Made by a program: the position numbers and the translations under genes. A stretch of DNA of 64,000 nucleotides from Dicyema japonicum (lineage: Eukaryota > Dicyemida > Rhombozoa > Dicyemidae): the NCBI GenBank assembly GCA_011109175.1, contig RDEW01000020.1:859746-923745 (forward strand), in the 5' to 3' direction. The notes beneath the pieces were generated by a model. It did not search any database and was not told the origin of the DNA. It saw only the letters and a list, made by a program, of their open reading frames with translations. Shown here piece after piece: positions 1-10,055 of this stretch. The number at the start of each line of letters is the position of its first letter. Position 1 is the first letter of the stretch.

Positions 1-227
1 GAAACAGCTGTCAAAATAATAGACGACGGCTATTCAAAAACATTCACCTAACCAACGCCGATCACGAAGATCCTCCATCTTTAAGGAGATTGCTTCGAAT
101 TATATCCTTTGTACTTTTTGCAGCATTGTCGAGTTGATAGCGATTTTACCTTTAGAATTCTAGGACTAGTACGATGACTATCAACCACGACAAGTGACTG
201 ATTAATGTGGGAACTAGAATTCGCCAC

Positions 228-283
228 GTCTTCCCAATAGCTGCTAGTCTCCCATACGTTGGTGATGTCAGGGTAACCTAAAT
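228..283. repeat. Short dispersed repeat, copy 1
   Basis: A stretch ending in gatgtcagggtaacctaa recurs, diverged, at 16372-16432. It abuts a SINE1 copy here. No coding potential is seen. The rest of 1-228 shows nothing recognisable. Confidence 0.4.
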
Positions 284-545
284 AAAGATACTTCCCGTTT
301 CGAATCTGACTGATGCCCATTCCTACTGAAAGTTCCATTCATCTATGATGTTCACTGGCTTGACGAATAACGGTGTCATCATTGAACATTTCTCTGCGGA
401 ATCGGATCGTCTATAAAGGACTTACACCCAACAAATAGAAGTGAAGGGTATTCCTTGGTTGTCTACGATTAGTTATCATAACTTTTTACTTAAATAAAGT
501 GTGCGTCCTGCATTGGTAGAAATATGCTAATAAGACTATGTAAAG
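283..545 (+). mobile_element. SINE1 copy a (tRNA-derived SINE)
   Basis: A B-box-like gtttcgaatctg near 298 is followed by the family core: a catctatgatg stretch, then gacgaataacggtgtcatc from 362. The 3' block is agtgaag, gttctacgattagtt-like sequence and aataaagtgtgcgtcctgc. The same order occurs at 16940-17215 (minus) and 43813-44112 (plus). The A-box half is decayed. There is no open frame, as expected for a Pol III-type SINE. Confidence 0.7.
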
Positions 546-928
546 TGCAGTATTATTATAAAATGACTAGTGGTATATAAAACAAAATATTAATCTTCAA
601 ATCTTTCCGAAATAGTTCGGATAGTTTTCAGAATTTAGCGGCGATGGAGTGAATTACAGTAGAAAGGTAAGAAATATTTTTGCACCTACAACAGGTTCTT
701 TAAAAAAAATGTTTGTGTAAACACTCATATTTTTAATTTCGTAATTATCAATTTTTTCATTTACCGCGATTAATTTGTTTGTATTAAATTTTTTTGCGCA
801 ATTTGACTTTTATTAAACATTATTAAAAAGTTATTAAACATTTTGACAGTTAAAAACCAAGTCGGAAAACCCTTAACTGTATAAAGAAAAATTCCTTTAT
901 ATATTTTTTTAAAAACTCATTTATGTAT
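545..928. other. AT-rich spacer, nothing recognised
   Basis: Strongly AT-rich sequence with homopolymer runs and no credible frame. It probably includes the decayed 3' tail of the RLE element that follows on the minus strand. Confidence 0.5.
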
Positions 929-3009
929 TTAAAACAAAACACAAAAATTAATCAAAAGTGGTCCCCGCAGACATAATCGACGTTGAGTTGCCTCTAAAGA
1001 GATCAACTGGAGAAACCATCGAGTCTCACGTCCGTCGTGGCTTTTTAGTGTAGCTAGGCGTCCAAGTTTTTTTAGGAAGCGAAGCGATTTCCCGCTTATT
1101 CCTCCAGTTGTCTTAACAACAATGGGGTAGAACGTGAATCCGTCGCCTGGCGCTTCGGATTTTTTCTTCTTTGCCCTCATTGTTTTTTCCGTGGCATAAA
1201 ATGTGTCCACCACGCTCCCGACAATGTTGGATGGACAAAAAAGGTAGACGCACGTTTCATCCCATACAAAAGTTTCTCCTCTAATAGAAAAATTGTGATT
1301 CCGTCAGGCCGTTTTCCGTTTCCTCTGTCCAAGCTAACAGGTTCAAGTATGGAGGGGTATCCAATAGACTCTAGGGCTCGCTTAACAATTCCGTTGATCG
1401 CCTTATGTCTTGGGAATCGTCCTGCACTTTTTCGACAAGAAAAGGCATGATTTCCATACAGTCGACGGTACCACCACACCGGCACTTGTGAGTCTGGCAA
1501 ATCTTCAGTCCAAGTCTGATGGAGATACCAATACGGACAATATCGTAATCAAGGTGGGTCCCGATGCTACCAACGAGAAGGGCATTGATTCAAGTGCCAC
1601 TCCATTCGCATACTAGACAGGCACGTCAGTGTTGGTTTGATTGGTTCAGAAGCCTCTCATAGCAGTCTGCTGGAGCACAAGGAGGACAGATGCGCGAGCG
1701 CGCCAAATCCTTTAAATGGATTCTCAGTCCACCCAAGCTAACGGGTAAGGTCGCTTGGTCCCACCTTCGGTCTTCAAATTTAACATTTGTAATACGTTCA
1801 ATAGTGGTCCGGAAGAAAAGACCGATAGTATCGAGCTGTTGCATTTTCAGCTAACAGGGTGTCCCTCAAAGAACGTAGTTTAATTTTTGTGCTGATAAAA
1901 CGTTATTTACCAGGAATAGAGAGGTATGTGCCAGCATCTCCAGACGTTTAAATGATGTTTTTAGTTGTTCTTTTGTTCTGGGAGTGTTACTGATTCCAAC
2001 ATCTTTAAAAGACATTCAAGTATTTCCGTTGTTCGGCTTTGGTTTCTATAACTTTTGGAATGATCTTTCTGAACATCGCAAAGATCGAGTCCTATTCGGG
2101 CTGCGAAAATCCAAAATTGGTAACCTGACATTTCGAAGTGTTCAGAGTTAGGCATAGGGATTCCATTTGAACTATCAGACTTTTTAAACAATCTAGCACA
2201 TCCCTCGGATGACCGCCCATGGTGCAATCATCCAAATATCATACTTTCAGAAGAGTAAAAAAATATCCAGTGATACTGGTAATTCCCAGGCTGAACAAGG
2301 CAGGGCTCAGTGGGTCTCCTTGTTGGACTTCAGAGGAAGATGGAATGAAACATTGACCGTGTACTAGGCTGAAAGGTTTTCCACATGAACTATGATCATA
2401 GCCGTACACTGATGGATAGTATGTGAAGCAATCCTCCAGAATTGTATCACGCTGTCGTGTTGAAGGCGTTTTTGATGTCAATTTTGATGAGGGATATTTT
2501 TGTTCCTTTTAGTAAATGTACGAACAACATGAACTACCGCTTTACAGTTCTCGAATGTGCCAACCCCTATTTCGGTTGGTTGTAGTCTGTGTTACCAGCT
2601 TAGGCAGGATTGCTCTGCATACAAGCTTCGAGGCCAACCGATGAAAACCAAGCCAACAGCAATAGGGCGCATTCCCCTTCCCCTCTTATCGAATGCGATT
2701 AATTTTGTAGAGAATATTACATGTAGACTTGTTTCTGGTAGTGACCCTGAAAGCATCCTGTTCATTAATTTGGTAATGGCCAACACAAGCCGGACGCCAG
2801 AGTTGCTTGTGTTCTGAGGAATGAGGTCTTTGAGGTGCCCCGGAAAGAACCCATCAAGTCCCCCACTGCTGTTCGGGACGAAAGAGAGAATCCCATTTTT
2901 TACGTCATTATTAGAAACAAGTAGATTGAGTAATTGTCTTGGGGATCTGATGGTCATTCGGGGGACTTGGGTGTCTCTCAACAAATGCTGCGTATTGGAC
3001 AAATATTAG
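929..3009 (-). mobile_element. RLE-type (R2-like) non-LTR retrotransposon, broken copy i
   Basis: Read on the minus strand. At 3002-2592 there is the RT N-terminal part with SSGGLDGFFPGHLKDL and RPIAVG. At 2481-2239 there is the RT motif VQQGDPLSPALFSLG. At 1844-1626 there is the post-RT segment with SLGGLRI. At 1500-1177 there is the CCHC-like segment ([15 protein letters not shown]) followed by the endonuclease motif [10 protein letters not shown], and at 1213-929 the C-terminal tail with PIVVKTTGGISGKSL. The order RT, CCHC, restriction-like endonuclease is that of R2-clade elements. Several frameshifts and missing blocks make it non-functional. It lies directly against a LINE-D tail near 3005. 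Confidence 0.8.
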
Positions 3010-3245
3010 GAAAATCGAGGAAATACAAAAAAAGGCTTACAGAGTAACGGAGGGTTGGATTTGTGAAAATCACCGAACCGGATCGACGCTTCTGGATGCC
3101 CTTATGAGACAAGACTACAGATCACAAGAATGTGGCCCTGAAAAATCAGTCAGCCGTTTTGTACGTTTATGAGCGGGCACGAGGAAGAACACCAGGCAGA
3201 GATGAGGTTTAGAGGGAACTGAGAACGTATGCTTGGGGTTCCTCC
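3005..3245 (+). mobile_element. LINE-D 3' coding fragment
   Basis: Encodes NIRKIEEIQKKAYRVTEGW and a following segment (ENHRTGSTLLDALMRQDYR). This parallels the C-terminal part of the LINE-D copy at 13020-13225 (RRRASKITERW ... LEALIRMNHRTRRRD). It is 5'-truncated and has a stop inside. Confidence 0.6.
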
Positions 3246-3289
3246 CATATCCACTACCAGGAAAACTAATAAATAGTTGCTTACCTAAG

Positions 3290-3505
3290 GAGAGATGTGG
3301 GTCTGTTAGTTAAAATTGAACACAGTCACCACGTGGGTCTCAACACCTACCTGTACAAGACCAGGTAGGAAAAGTCCCCATTCTGCCCTTCATGCAACCT
3401 TGATGACAACGTGCATAGTACCTCTTCTTGTGTCCTGGCCTTCTGTGTTATCCCCTCACGGGATCAACCTTTTGGATCTCTGGGAACGTCCGTTATTGGG
3501 AATTA
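3290..3505 (+). mobile_element. R1/jockey-like LINE C-terminal zinc motif fragment
   Basis: One frame gives LNTYLYKTR, then a stop, then KSPFCPSCNLDDNVHST and a further cysteine. This is the Cys-rich block typical of the ends of R1/jockey/I-type polyproteins (YL ... CPxC ... VHxxxxC). It is an isolated fragment with an in-frame stop. Confidence 0.55.
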
Positions 3506-4010
3506 CCGGGAGTACTTGATTTTATCTATTTTTTAATTTATTTAACCACAAGAATAAAAAGAGAATAAGTGTTGCCACCGATTCAATTAAGTGATCCTGT
3601 TATCTTTTAGGACTTAGGCAATGAACTTTCTCTGTTCTTTCAAGGTTACAACTGCTTCCTTGGGTTAGGAAGATTATAAGAGTTGTCGATTTCACAGGCG
3701 GAAATGGAGAGGTAAGAAGTCAGCAATTCAGCGAATCTTCCAGCCTTGAGGACATGTACGATAATTGAATTCTTCCACTTATTCGAATAGTATTTGTACT
3801 GATTGGCATGTTAAAAATGGCGGTATGACATCAATCGAAGTGTTAACGTATTTATGAGACGTGAGAATGCTTGAAGCTTTTGAGAATAAACAGTCTTGGG
3901 CTGTAATTAACGAGTTTATGTATTAGCAGCCTGGTGGTTCAAAGTCACAAATTTTTAAGGGAATAAATGGTACGATTCTTTCTTTGGTCGGCGGATTGTG
4001 TAATGCAATT
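3505..4010 (-). mobile_element. Possible jockey/R1-type RT trace
   Basis: The minus strand around 3600-3800 gives KWKNSIIVHVLKAGRF followed by a Ser/Ile stretch, resembling the W-K-S-x-V-x-P-x-L-K start of jockey/R1 reverse transcriptases. The rest of the interval is AT-rich and not recognised. Confidence 0.35.
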
Positions 4011-4365
4011 AGAGATATTAACAGATAATAAGGTTAAGGTCATAACAGATCCCACTCATGAGGCGACGAATCCTTCTGGTACGACACAGTAGTTTAAAGG
4101 GATCTTCCTATTTTCTTGATCAAATCCAATGGTTAAGATTACCATTATGAAAACTTTTCTGCAGACGAATGAAATGATGTCCGCGACGATAGGATGTGTG
4201 ATATAAATGGGAGAAAGCGAACCTACTTCTCCACCTCTCTTCTGGAGTGGAAGCCTATAATGGAGTATAGATTTGATCGGTACAAGCAGACGTTCTCCAT
4301 TGCGTTGCCTGTTTGGATTAATTAGTTGTGACTACATATGCTGGGTTTATAAAAGATTGTAAGTC
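4010..4365 (+). mobile_element. SINE2 copy a
   Basis: It shares, in order, ccaatggttaagatta, a gatgtccgcgacgataggatg block, cctctcttctggagtgg, acaagcagacgttct and ggattaattagttgtgac with 58440-58640 (plus), 15715-16060 (plus) and the reverse complement of 8275-8500. The family 5' part carries a B-box-like sequence, clearest at 8450-8470. No open frame. Confidence 0.65.
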
Positions 4366-4374
4366 TGGGGTTAA

Positions 4375-4540
4375 TAAATAAAGTGCCGGGTGAAGGTTCT
4401 AGGCATCTATGATGCTTTGAGCTTGACGAGTTACGTCGTCATCAGTGAATGGTTGACTACGAAACCGGATCGTATGAATACGACTCACACGCAAGCAATA
4501 AAGAAGTTAAAGAACATTTATTGATTCCCCCTCCCTTTCA
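4375..4540 (+). mobile_element. SINE1 copy b (5'-truncated)
   Basis: Starts at gtgaaggttctaggcatct and continues through gacgagttacgtcgtcatca and acgactcacacgcaagcaa, the SINE1 body. It lacks the tRNA-like head. It lies about 110 bp beyond the ALIX stop codon. Confidence 0.65.
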
Positions 4541-4653
4541 ACAAATAGTTAATATAACTGCTTAAAAATAACTAAAATAAAATTATTAAACCAAAAGTAA
4601 TGCAATTAACGAAATCTAATATAAAATATCAATGTGGATAAGGAGGATTACTT

Positions 4654-7414
4654 CTACTTCCTGCTATATTTAGTTATAAGATAACCATATGACTGATTAT
4701 GCAAAGTCTCCAAAAGCTGATTAGCCTCAAGTGACCGAGAATAACAGTAATCCATAACGTTAGAGTCCAGTCGTTCAAGGTAATTTATTATGGTTAAGTA
4801 AAACTAAAAACACTACAAAGCATTACGCCCAGTCCCTCAGAAATGTGAAAAACAACCTTCTGGAACTTCTCAAAACCAGAAGACAAATAATTCAAAAACT
4901 CTTCACGACTATTCTTCGAGGGTGTCGATGAATCCCCACTTGAAACAGCAAATCCGTTATCCACGCAAATATTCTGTCATAAAGCAATAATCAAACGTTA
5001 ATTTCAACAATAATGCTATCAAATGCCGTAAGGATATCGTAAATCTGCACATCATACGAGTCCTTCAAGAGTTTATACTCATCGTCGACTTTGAGGGGAT
5101 AATTCTGTCGGTCTCTCTCTTTAAATTTGGGAACTATGAGATATTCAAATGGGAGTTACCAATTGTGCTAAAATCAGCATTCTTCAACATCTGACCCATT
5201 AGTTTTAGAGATTGTTGCTGCTCATCAGCCAAATCCATAAGACCTCTGAGTCTGGAGACCACGTGATCGTTCTTAGTTTGATTGGCTGTAGAAAGATTAG
5301 GAATCTGCTCCTCAATTTCACGATCAGACTTTTCCAAGATCAATATGGCGTCCCTGCATTGCAAGAGCATGTTCCAAATGGTTTTGTCGACCTCATTAGC
5401 AGTAACAACCCTCGCTTCGATCGTCTTTAACTGAGACCAAAGAGTGGAAGTTAAGTTTGCAGAGTCCATGGGGGTCCAGTACTGTCTGTAAGTGAGTCTC
5501 TGATTGTTGTCAAAGTTCTGTTCTCTATTTAGTGCCTCAGTACACTGAAGTAAAACGGATACTTACTTGGTGGATTAATACTAGACAATGTTGTCGTTTC
5601 TCGTCGATTTTAGACACGTTTTCCTCAATTTTGCTGATCGATCCAGCAGACCGGACTTGCTCAGCTATTTTTAGCACATAGTCGGGGATCTGATTCTGGT
5701 TTGTCTCCAAAATGGCAGGAAGGTAAAACCTTTTCAATGTCCTGTCAATAAGATCAAAATCTACTTGTCATAATCTGCGGATTTTTCGCTCATTCTTTCA
5801 ACGAAGGAAAGGACAAAGCTGTCCCACAAACTCTTGAAGGATTCAATCGCCTGCAATACTGCTGGTGAGCTAATGTCGTAAAAGGGGTCTAATAAACTTA
5901 ACCATAACAAAAACTAGGAAATTTCGTGAAGGGAAATTCGGGCGAAATCATTTTAGCGATATTAGCGGTGGGGACTGGGGGAATATCACCTTCTGAAGGC
6001 TCAACGTCGTGATAGATAAAGTCATTCTCCTTCTTTGACTTTGTAAAACATTCGTTGTATAAATTCTCATCCAAAAACTTTGTCTGGCAGCTTAGCTTGG
6101 CAGCAATCTGAATTTAGTACGCTTTTTACCCTTAATCTGGCGACCCTGAGANACAAAGCTGTCCCACAAACTCTTGAAGGATTCAATCGCCTGCAGTACT
6201 GCTGGTGAGCTAATATCGTAAAAGGGGTCTAATAAACTTAACCATAACAAAAACTAGGAAATTTCGTGAAGGGAAATTCGGGCGAAATCATTTTAGCGAT
6301 ATTAGCGGTGGGTACTGGGGGAATATCACCTTCTGAAGGCTCAACGTCGTGATAGATAAAGTCATTCTCCTTCTTTGACTTTGTAAAACATTCGTTGTAT
6401 AAATTCTCATCCAAAAACTTTGTCTGGCAGCTTAGTTTGGCAGCAATCTGAATTTAGTACGCTTTTTACCCTTAATCTGGCGACCCTAAGACCATAGTGG
6501 CCACTAGTCTCGTCCGTAAATGACTTGAAGTAGTGTGTCTGTGCTTTAAAATACATTGAACAGTTCTGAAGGAATGAAATAGATTCCTAAAGTCATCAAA
6601 AACCACAACATTAGGAAGTTTGGCCGCAGTCGATAAATCAACAGCCTTTTTGGCCAAATTTGCTCCTTCTGAGGAAATTTTGGAAAGAATCTCTTTGGAA
6701 GAGTCTGTAAATTACAAAGGGTTGAAACTTGTAGAGTTTGCCTTCTCGTAGACACAACAGAGGGCCTGTAATATACAAATGGCGGAATATGCTGAAAGAA
6801 CAGAAGGGGACATGTCATCAGTGATTCTTTTCCCAAGCCTAGTTTCCACCACATCAGCCAAAAATTCAAATATCCCCGCGGATTTCTGTAATAAAAAGAA
6901 GGAATTGACTTGAAATAATATTTTGGATTTTTTGAGTTCATCCTCATTACCGAAGTTAACAGAACAGGCAATTGACGACTGAACAGCAGCAATACAGTAC
7001 AAAACAGCACACAGTTCATACTCTAGAGTGGTCGGTTCTGTCTTATATACACAGAGTACTCTTATTGTCGACGAGTATCTTAATTTTTTCGGGAATCGCA
7101 GACTTCCAGATTAAGTTTTCGATTTTCTAATTGAAAAAAATGACTACTTGGTTAAGAATACTATTTGGGAGACTCTGTGTGAGGTAATAGATCAAATCAT
7201 GGTATTTGTAGAGGTTTTCCAACGATTCAAAATTCATGAGAATGTCCGTTAGAGAATGTCTCAGAGAATCGATCATTTCTATACCCGATGTGTATTCAGA
7301 GACCTCCAATTCTTTGCATTTAAGTATTTGGTACTTCAGTGACTGATATATTTTGACAAATTTGCTTCTTTTAATTGGAATCTTTATAAATTTGGTGTGT
7401 AAAGACATCATCAA
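4654..7414 (-). CDS. PDCD6IP: ALIX/PDCD6IP-like BRO1 and V-domain protein
   Basis: Expected role: an ESCRT-associated adaptor in multivesicular body sorting, abscission and membrane repair, acting in the cytosol and on endosomes. The N-terminus (MSLHTKFIKIPIKRS) and the LENLYKYHDLIYYL stretch align with the BRO1 start. Further BRO1 blocks include KSAGIFEFLADVVE with MSPSVLSAYSA, and ENDFIYHDVEP (plus strand near 6340-6370). The V-domain part covers roughly 5740-4654, including FYLPAILETNQNQIP. At least ten introns of 20-26 nt fit, for example 7127-7147, and removing them keeps the frame. The protein would be about 715 aa and stops (LITKYSRK) right after the V domain, with no proline-rich tail. 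A 339-bp duplication (5813-6491) breaks the frame and is probably an assembly join. Start: the first ATG at 7414, with two more in the next codons. Confidence 0.88.
5813..6491. repeat. 339-bp direct duplication inside ALIX, joined at N (6152)
   Basis: Copy 1 is 5813-6151 and copy 2 is 6153-6491, offset 340, with about five mismatches. The only N of the window sits exactly between them. Upstream gene sequence continues from copy 2 and downstream sequence from copy 1, so collapsing the two restores a continuous ALIX frame. This looks like two overlapping contig ends or alleles joined without merging. Confidence 0.9.
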
Positions 7415-7559
7415 ACAAAGAGTCTTATATTTTTAAATAATATTTATTTTTTTAACTATAAAATTTTAATAAAATAATTCATCACATATTTATAAGTTTC
7501 TTTTTTTTATTTTGAATGATTATATATTTTAAATTAATTAATCCCTGATAGGAAAAAGT

Positions 7560-7770
7560 TAACAAGAGTCCGAGATGGCGTAGCGTCAAAATCCAGAAGG
7601 TTTTTGATTCTAATTTTGCTGCTGTCCATTCCGGATGAGGATTCCACTCATCGATGATGCCTCTGGGTTTGACGAGTAATGACGTCATCAGTAAATATCT
7701 TTTTGGGAACCGGATTGTCTACGGGGACTCACACGTAGCAAAAATAAAATGAAGTTAAGAGCATCCTGGC
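7560..7770 (+). mobile_element. SINE1 copy c
   Basis: The body runs catcgatgatgcc, gacgagtaatgacgtcatca, then ggaaccggattgtctacgg and actcacacgta. The tRNA-like head upstream (agatggcgtagcgtc) is decayed. It lies about 150 bp upstream of the ALIX start. Confidence 0.65.
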
Positions 7771-8275
7771 CTCTTTTCAACCTCAAAACTGGGTAGCTAC
7801 AAACGATTCAGAATGTGATAATCTTCAGTTACTAAAGTGGCTTAGATTCGCTTTGGCTAAGTGGCCAAAATAACAAAGAAAGGTCTCAGATCCTATCGAA
7901 ACTCTAACAAATAATCATCAGTGGTAAAAAACTCTTACACTCAAGCAAGTCTAAGAGAGTGACAATCCAACACATCCACTGATCTCATTTATCTTCCCCG
8001 TCATACTCATCGACAATATCTTAGAAAGTTATATGACCTCCCATCTGCCATTATGGAATCCCCTCCACGGGAATCAAGAAGAGAAAAATCCTTTTTTGGA
8101 TAACAGTCAGGCACTGGGCATCAAAGACCAGGTATCGTAGTGGCATCATTCACGTTGTATTTAGTTTTGATAGACAGACATTAGGTGGATCCAATGACGC
8201 CTCTAGGAATTAAGGAAAGAAAGGAAATCCTTCGAGTAAATAGAAATCTTCTGCTTTGAAAGAAAAGTGATGAAG
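7770..8275. other. Non-coding repeat-like spacer
   Basis: No credible frame. The ccatctgccattatgg stretch near 8042 recurs in loose form near 9865 and, reversed, near 23265. It may be a distal part of SINE2 or another short repeat, but its limits cannot be drawn. Confidence 0.3.
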
Positions 8276-8505
8276 TATGTTTGCCCTCTTCCATTTTCAA
8301 CACATGTCCTACCGCCGCGGACATCACTTAATTCTTCAATGAAAGAGTTTTCATAATGTAATCTTCACCAATGGATTTGATCAGGGAGAAGGTAGAAAGA
8401 TCAGTTTCAACTACTATGTCGTGGCAGAAAGTCCATCATTTGGATCGAACCCACGATTGTCAGATCCGATGTCATCAGAAGTTACCAGAATGTTAGTTTA
8501 GACAA
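8275..8505 (-). mobile_element. SINE2 copy b
   Basis: The reverse complement carries a perfect-looking B box (gtgggttcgatcc, plus strand near 8450), then ttgaaactgatcttt, tgatcaaatccattggtg, and the gatgtccgcggcggtaggac block shared with 4010-4365. It shows best that SINE2 is tRNA-derived. Confidence 0.65.
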
Positions 8506-8769
8506 TTTTTAAATTGAATATGGGTTTTTCGGATTGTTAAAAAAATTAAGATAATTTAATTAATTGTATTTAAAAATAATTACTTAGTAAAATGTTACTA
8601 CAAACTAACACTCACTCTCCGTACGGAAAATTATCCAGTTTATGTTCACTAGTCGAAAATCTTAACATGTTTGAATTAAAGTTCATTTATGAATACATAC
8701 GTGAAATAATATCCCATTAACACTCACAACTTGAATATTTCGCAAATTCAAGGTCGTTTCTTTCAGACA
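8505..8769. other. AT-rich spacer
   Basis: Low-complexity AT-rich sequence between SINE2 and the gag-like remnant. Nothing recognised. Confidence 0.4.
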
Positions 8770-9531
8770 TGGAATCGTTAGATGATCAAAGATTATGTCA
8801 TTAGTTAGTGGCTTTGCGTTTTTTCTTCCCGTCAAAAGGAGATTAAGAGAATGCCATCAGGCTTTTTAATTTAACCAAGAAAGTCCTTAACAGCAACAAA
8901 GACCACGTGGATAATCAAAAGTTGGTCTATATTTTGTGGAAAAGACTTGTTGAAATTCCCCTTCCTCTAAGTCTTCAAGTCGCTATCACGTGCAATCGTA
9001 TTTTTGAAAATAAATTGACGCACAATTTGAGTTATTCGATTGCATCATTTTATGATGAAAGGAAGGAGATTAAAGAGATCAGCGAAATCAAATTTTATAC
9101 TGATAATTCAAAGAATGAAATTTTCAAGTTCAAGGTGTTTAGTTGAGGCAATTTCAGGTTATCTGGGAAGATGGGACGAATTCTGTTGTGACAAGGACTT
9201 CGTCTGAGGTAACGGAGTTCAGTGCGAAGGTTAAAGTATCTGTTTATCTTAGTTATTGGTTGAATATTTTGAAATTTTTGAATTTCCTGAAAAGATAACT
9301 AAGTCCTCTGCCGAAAACGTTAATCTACTTGTTTCGGAGATTAACGATAATCTAGGTCTGCTTGGAAGATAAAAAATAGTCAATGATTTTTTCAACACCT
9401 CATCGGAAGATGAAGTTTCCCCTGAATGTGGATTAAGCCGTTATAGTAAACTTTCTTTTAAACCTACGAAATTGTGCGCAAAATGTGGAAATTTTGGCCA
9501 TTTACATTTTTACTGTAATTTGTATCAATAA
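8769..9531 (+). pseudogene. Gag-like remnant with CCHC zinc knuckle
   Basis: Starts at an ATG (MESLDDQRLCH) and includes an open segment at 8907-9146 (NQKLVYILWKRLVEIPLPL). It ends with CAKCGNFGHLHFYC at about 9480-9525, a C-x2-C-x4-H-x4-C zinc knuckle typical of retroelement Gag proteins. Several stops and frameshifts lie between. No linked polymerase is found, so the parent element is unknown. Confidence 0.55.
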
Positions 9532-9534
9532 TTT

Positions 9535-10055
9535 TTACGATCTGTTCTTTTTTTAATAAATAACGATTTATTAAACTCCCAAAGTGTTGTGGTAAGGCAC
9601 TTGACTAAATGCAAACTTTCATAGTTGCCTTAAAATTTTAGTGAGAGTTAGTCCTCAATAGTGTGAGACAAATATTCTGATACGTTTTTTTCCAAGGTCT
9701 CCCTTTTGGGTTTTTGTAGGAGTCCAATTATTTCAATCAATTCCAGTATGATAAGGCCAGCAAATTGTTGGAATCCCAAATAAGTCACTACTTCGTTAAA
9801 AAAACTTTGTATGATGAATTAGTGCGAGATTTTTTTTCATACGTACAGAATATTGCAATTATACCATCTGCCATCATAATGTCTCTGTGGTCAAACTCAA
9901 CAAGCCATTAACCACTGTCCGAGTGAGACTCATCCTTTTTAAGCATCAAGTCCATCCATATCTACCATTGTGGGAACCCCTCTGGTTAAGTAGGAGGGAG
10001 ATAGATCATTTTTGGATGCTAATCACTTATGTCGTCTCATTACTTGGGGTGATAA
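9535..10055. other. Non-coding region with weak tRNA-like and repeat matches
   Basis: At 9580-9612 a gtgttgtggtaaggcacttgact stretch vaguely resembles a tRNA A-box region, without a clear B box. The part from 9830 shares catcctttttaagcatcaagtccatccatat with the reverse complement near 23270. It may be another decayed SINE. Confidence 0.3.

Noticed and set aside
81-338. 85-codon minus frame at the window start
   Set aside because: It lies across a dispersed repeat and the SINE1 head; no family similarity.
6546-7019. 157-codon minus frame overlapping ALIX
   Set aside because: It runs through known short introns in a frame different from the conserved BRO1 exons.
9580-9612. Possible tRNA gene or A-box (gtggtaaggcacttgact)
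   Set aside because: No B box, no acceptor stem and no cloverleaf could be found downstream.
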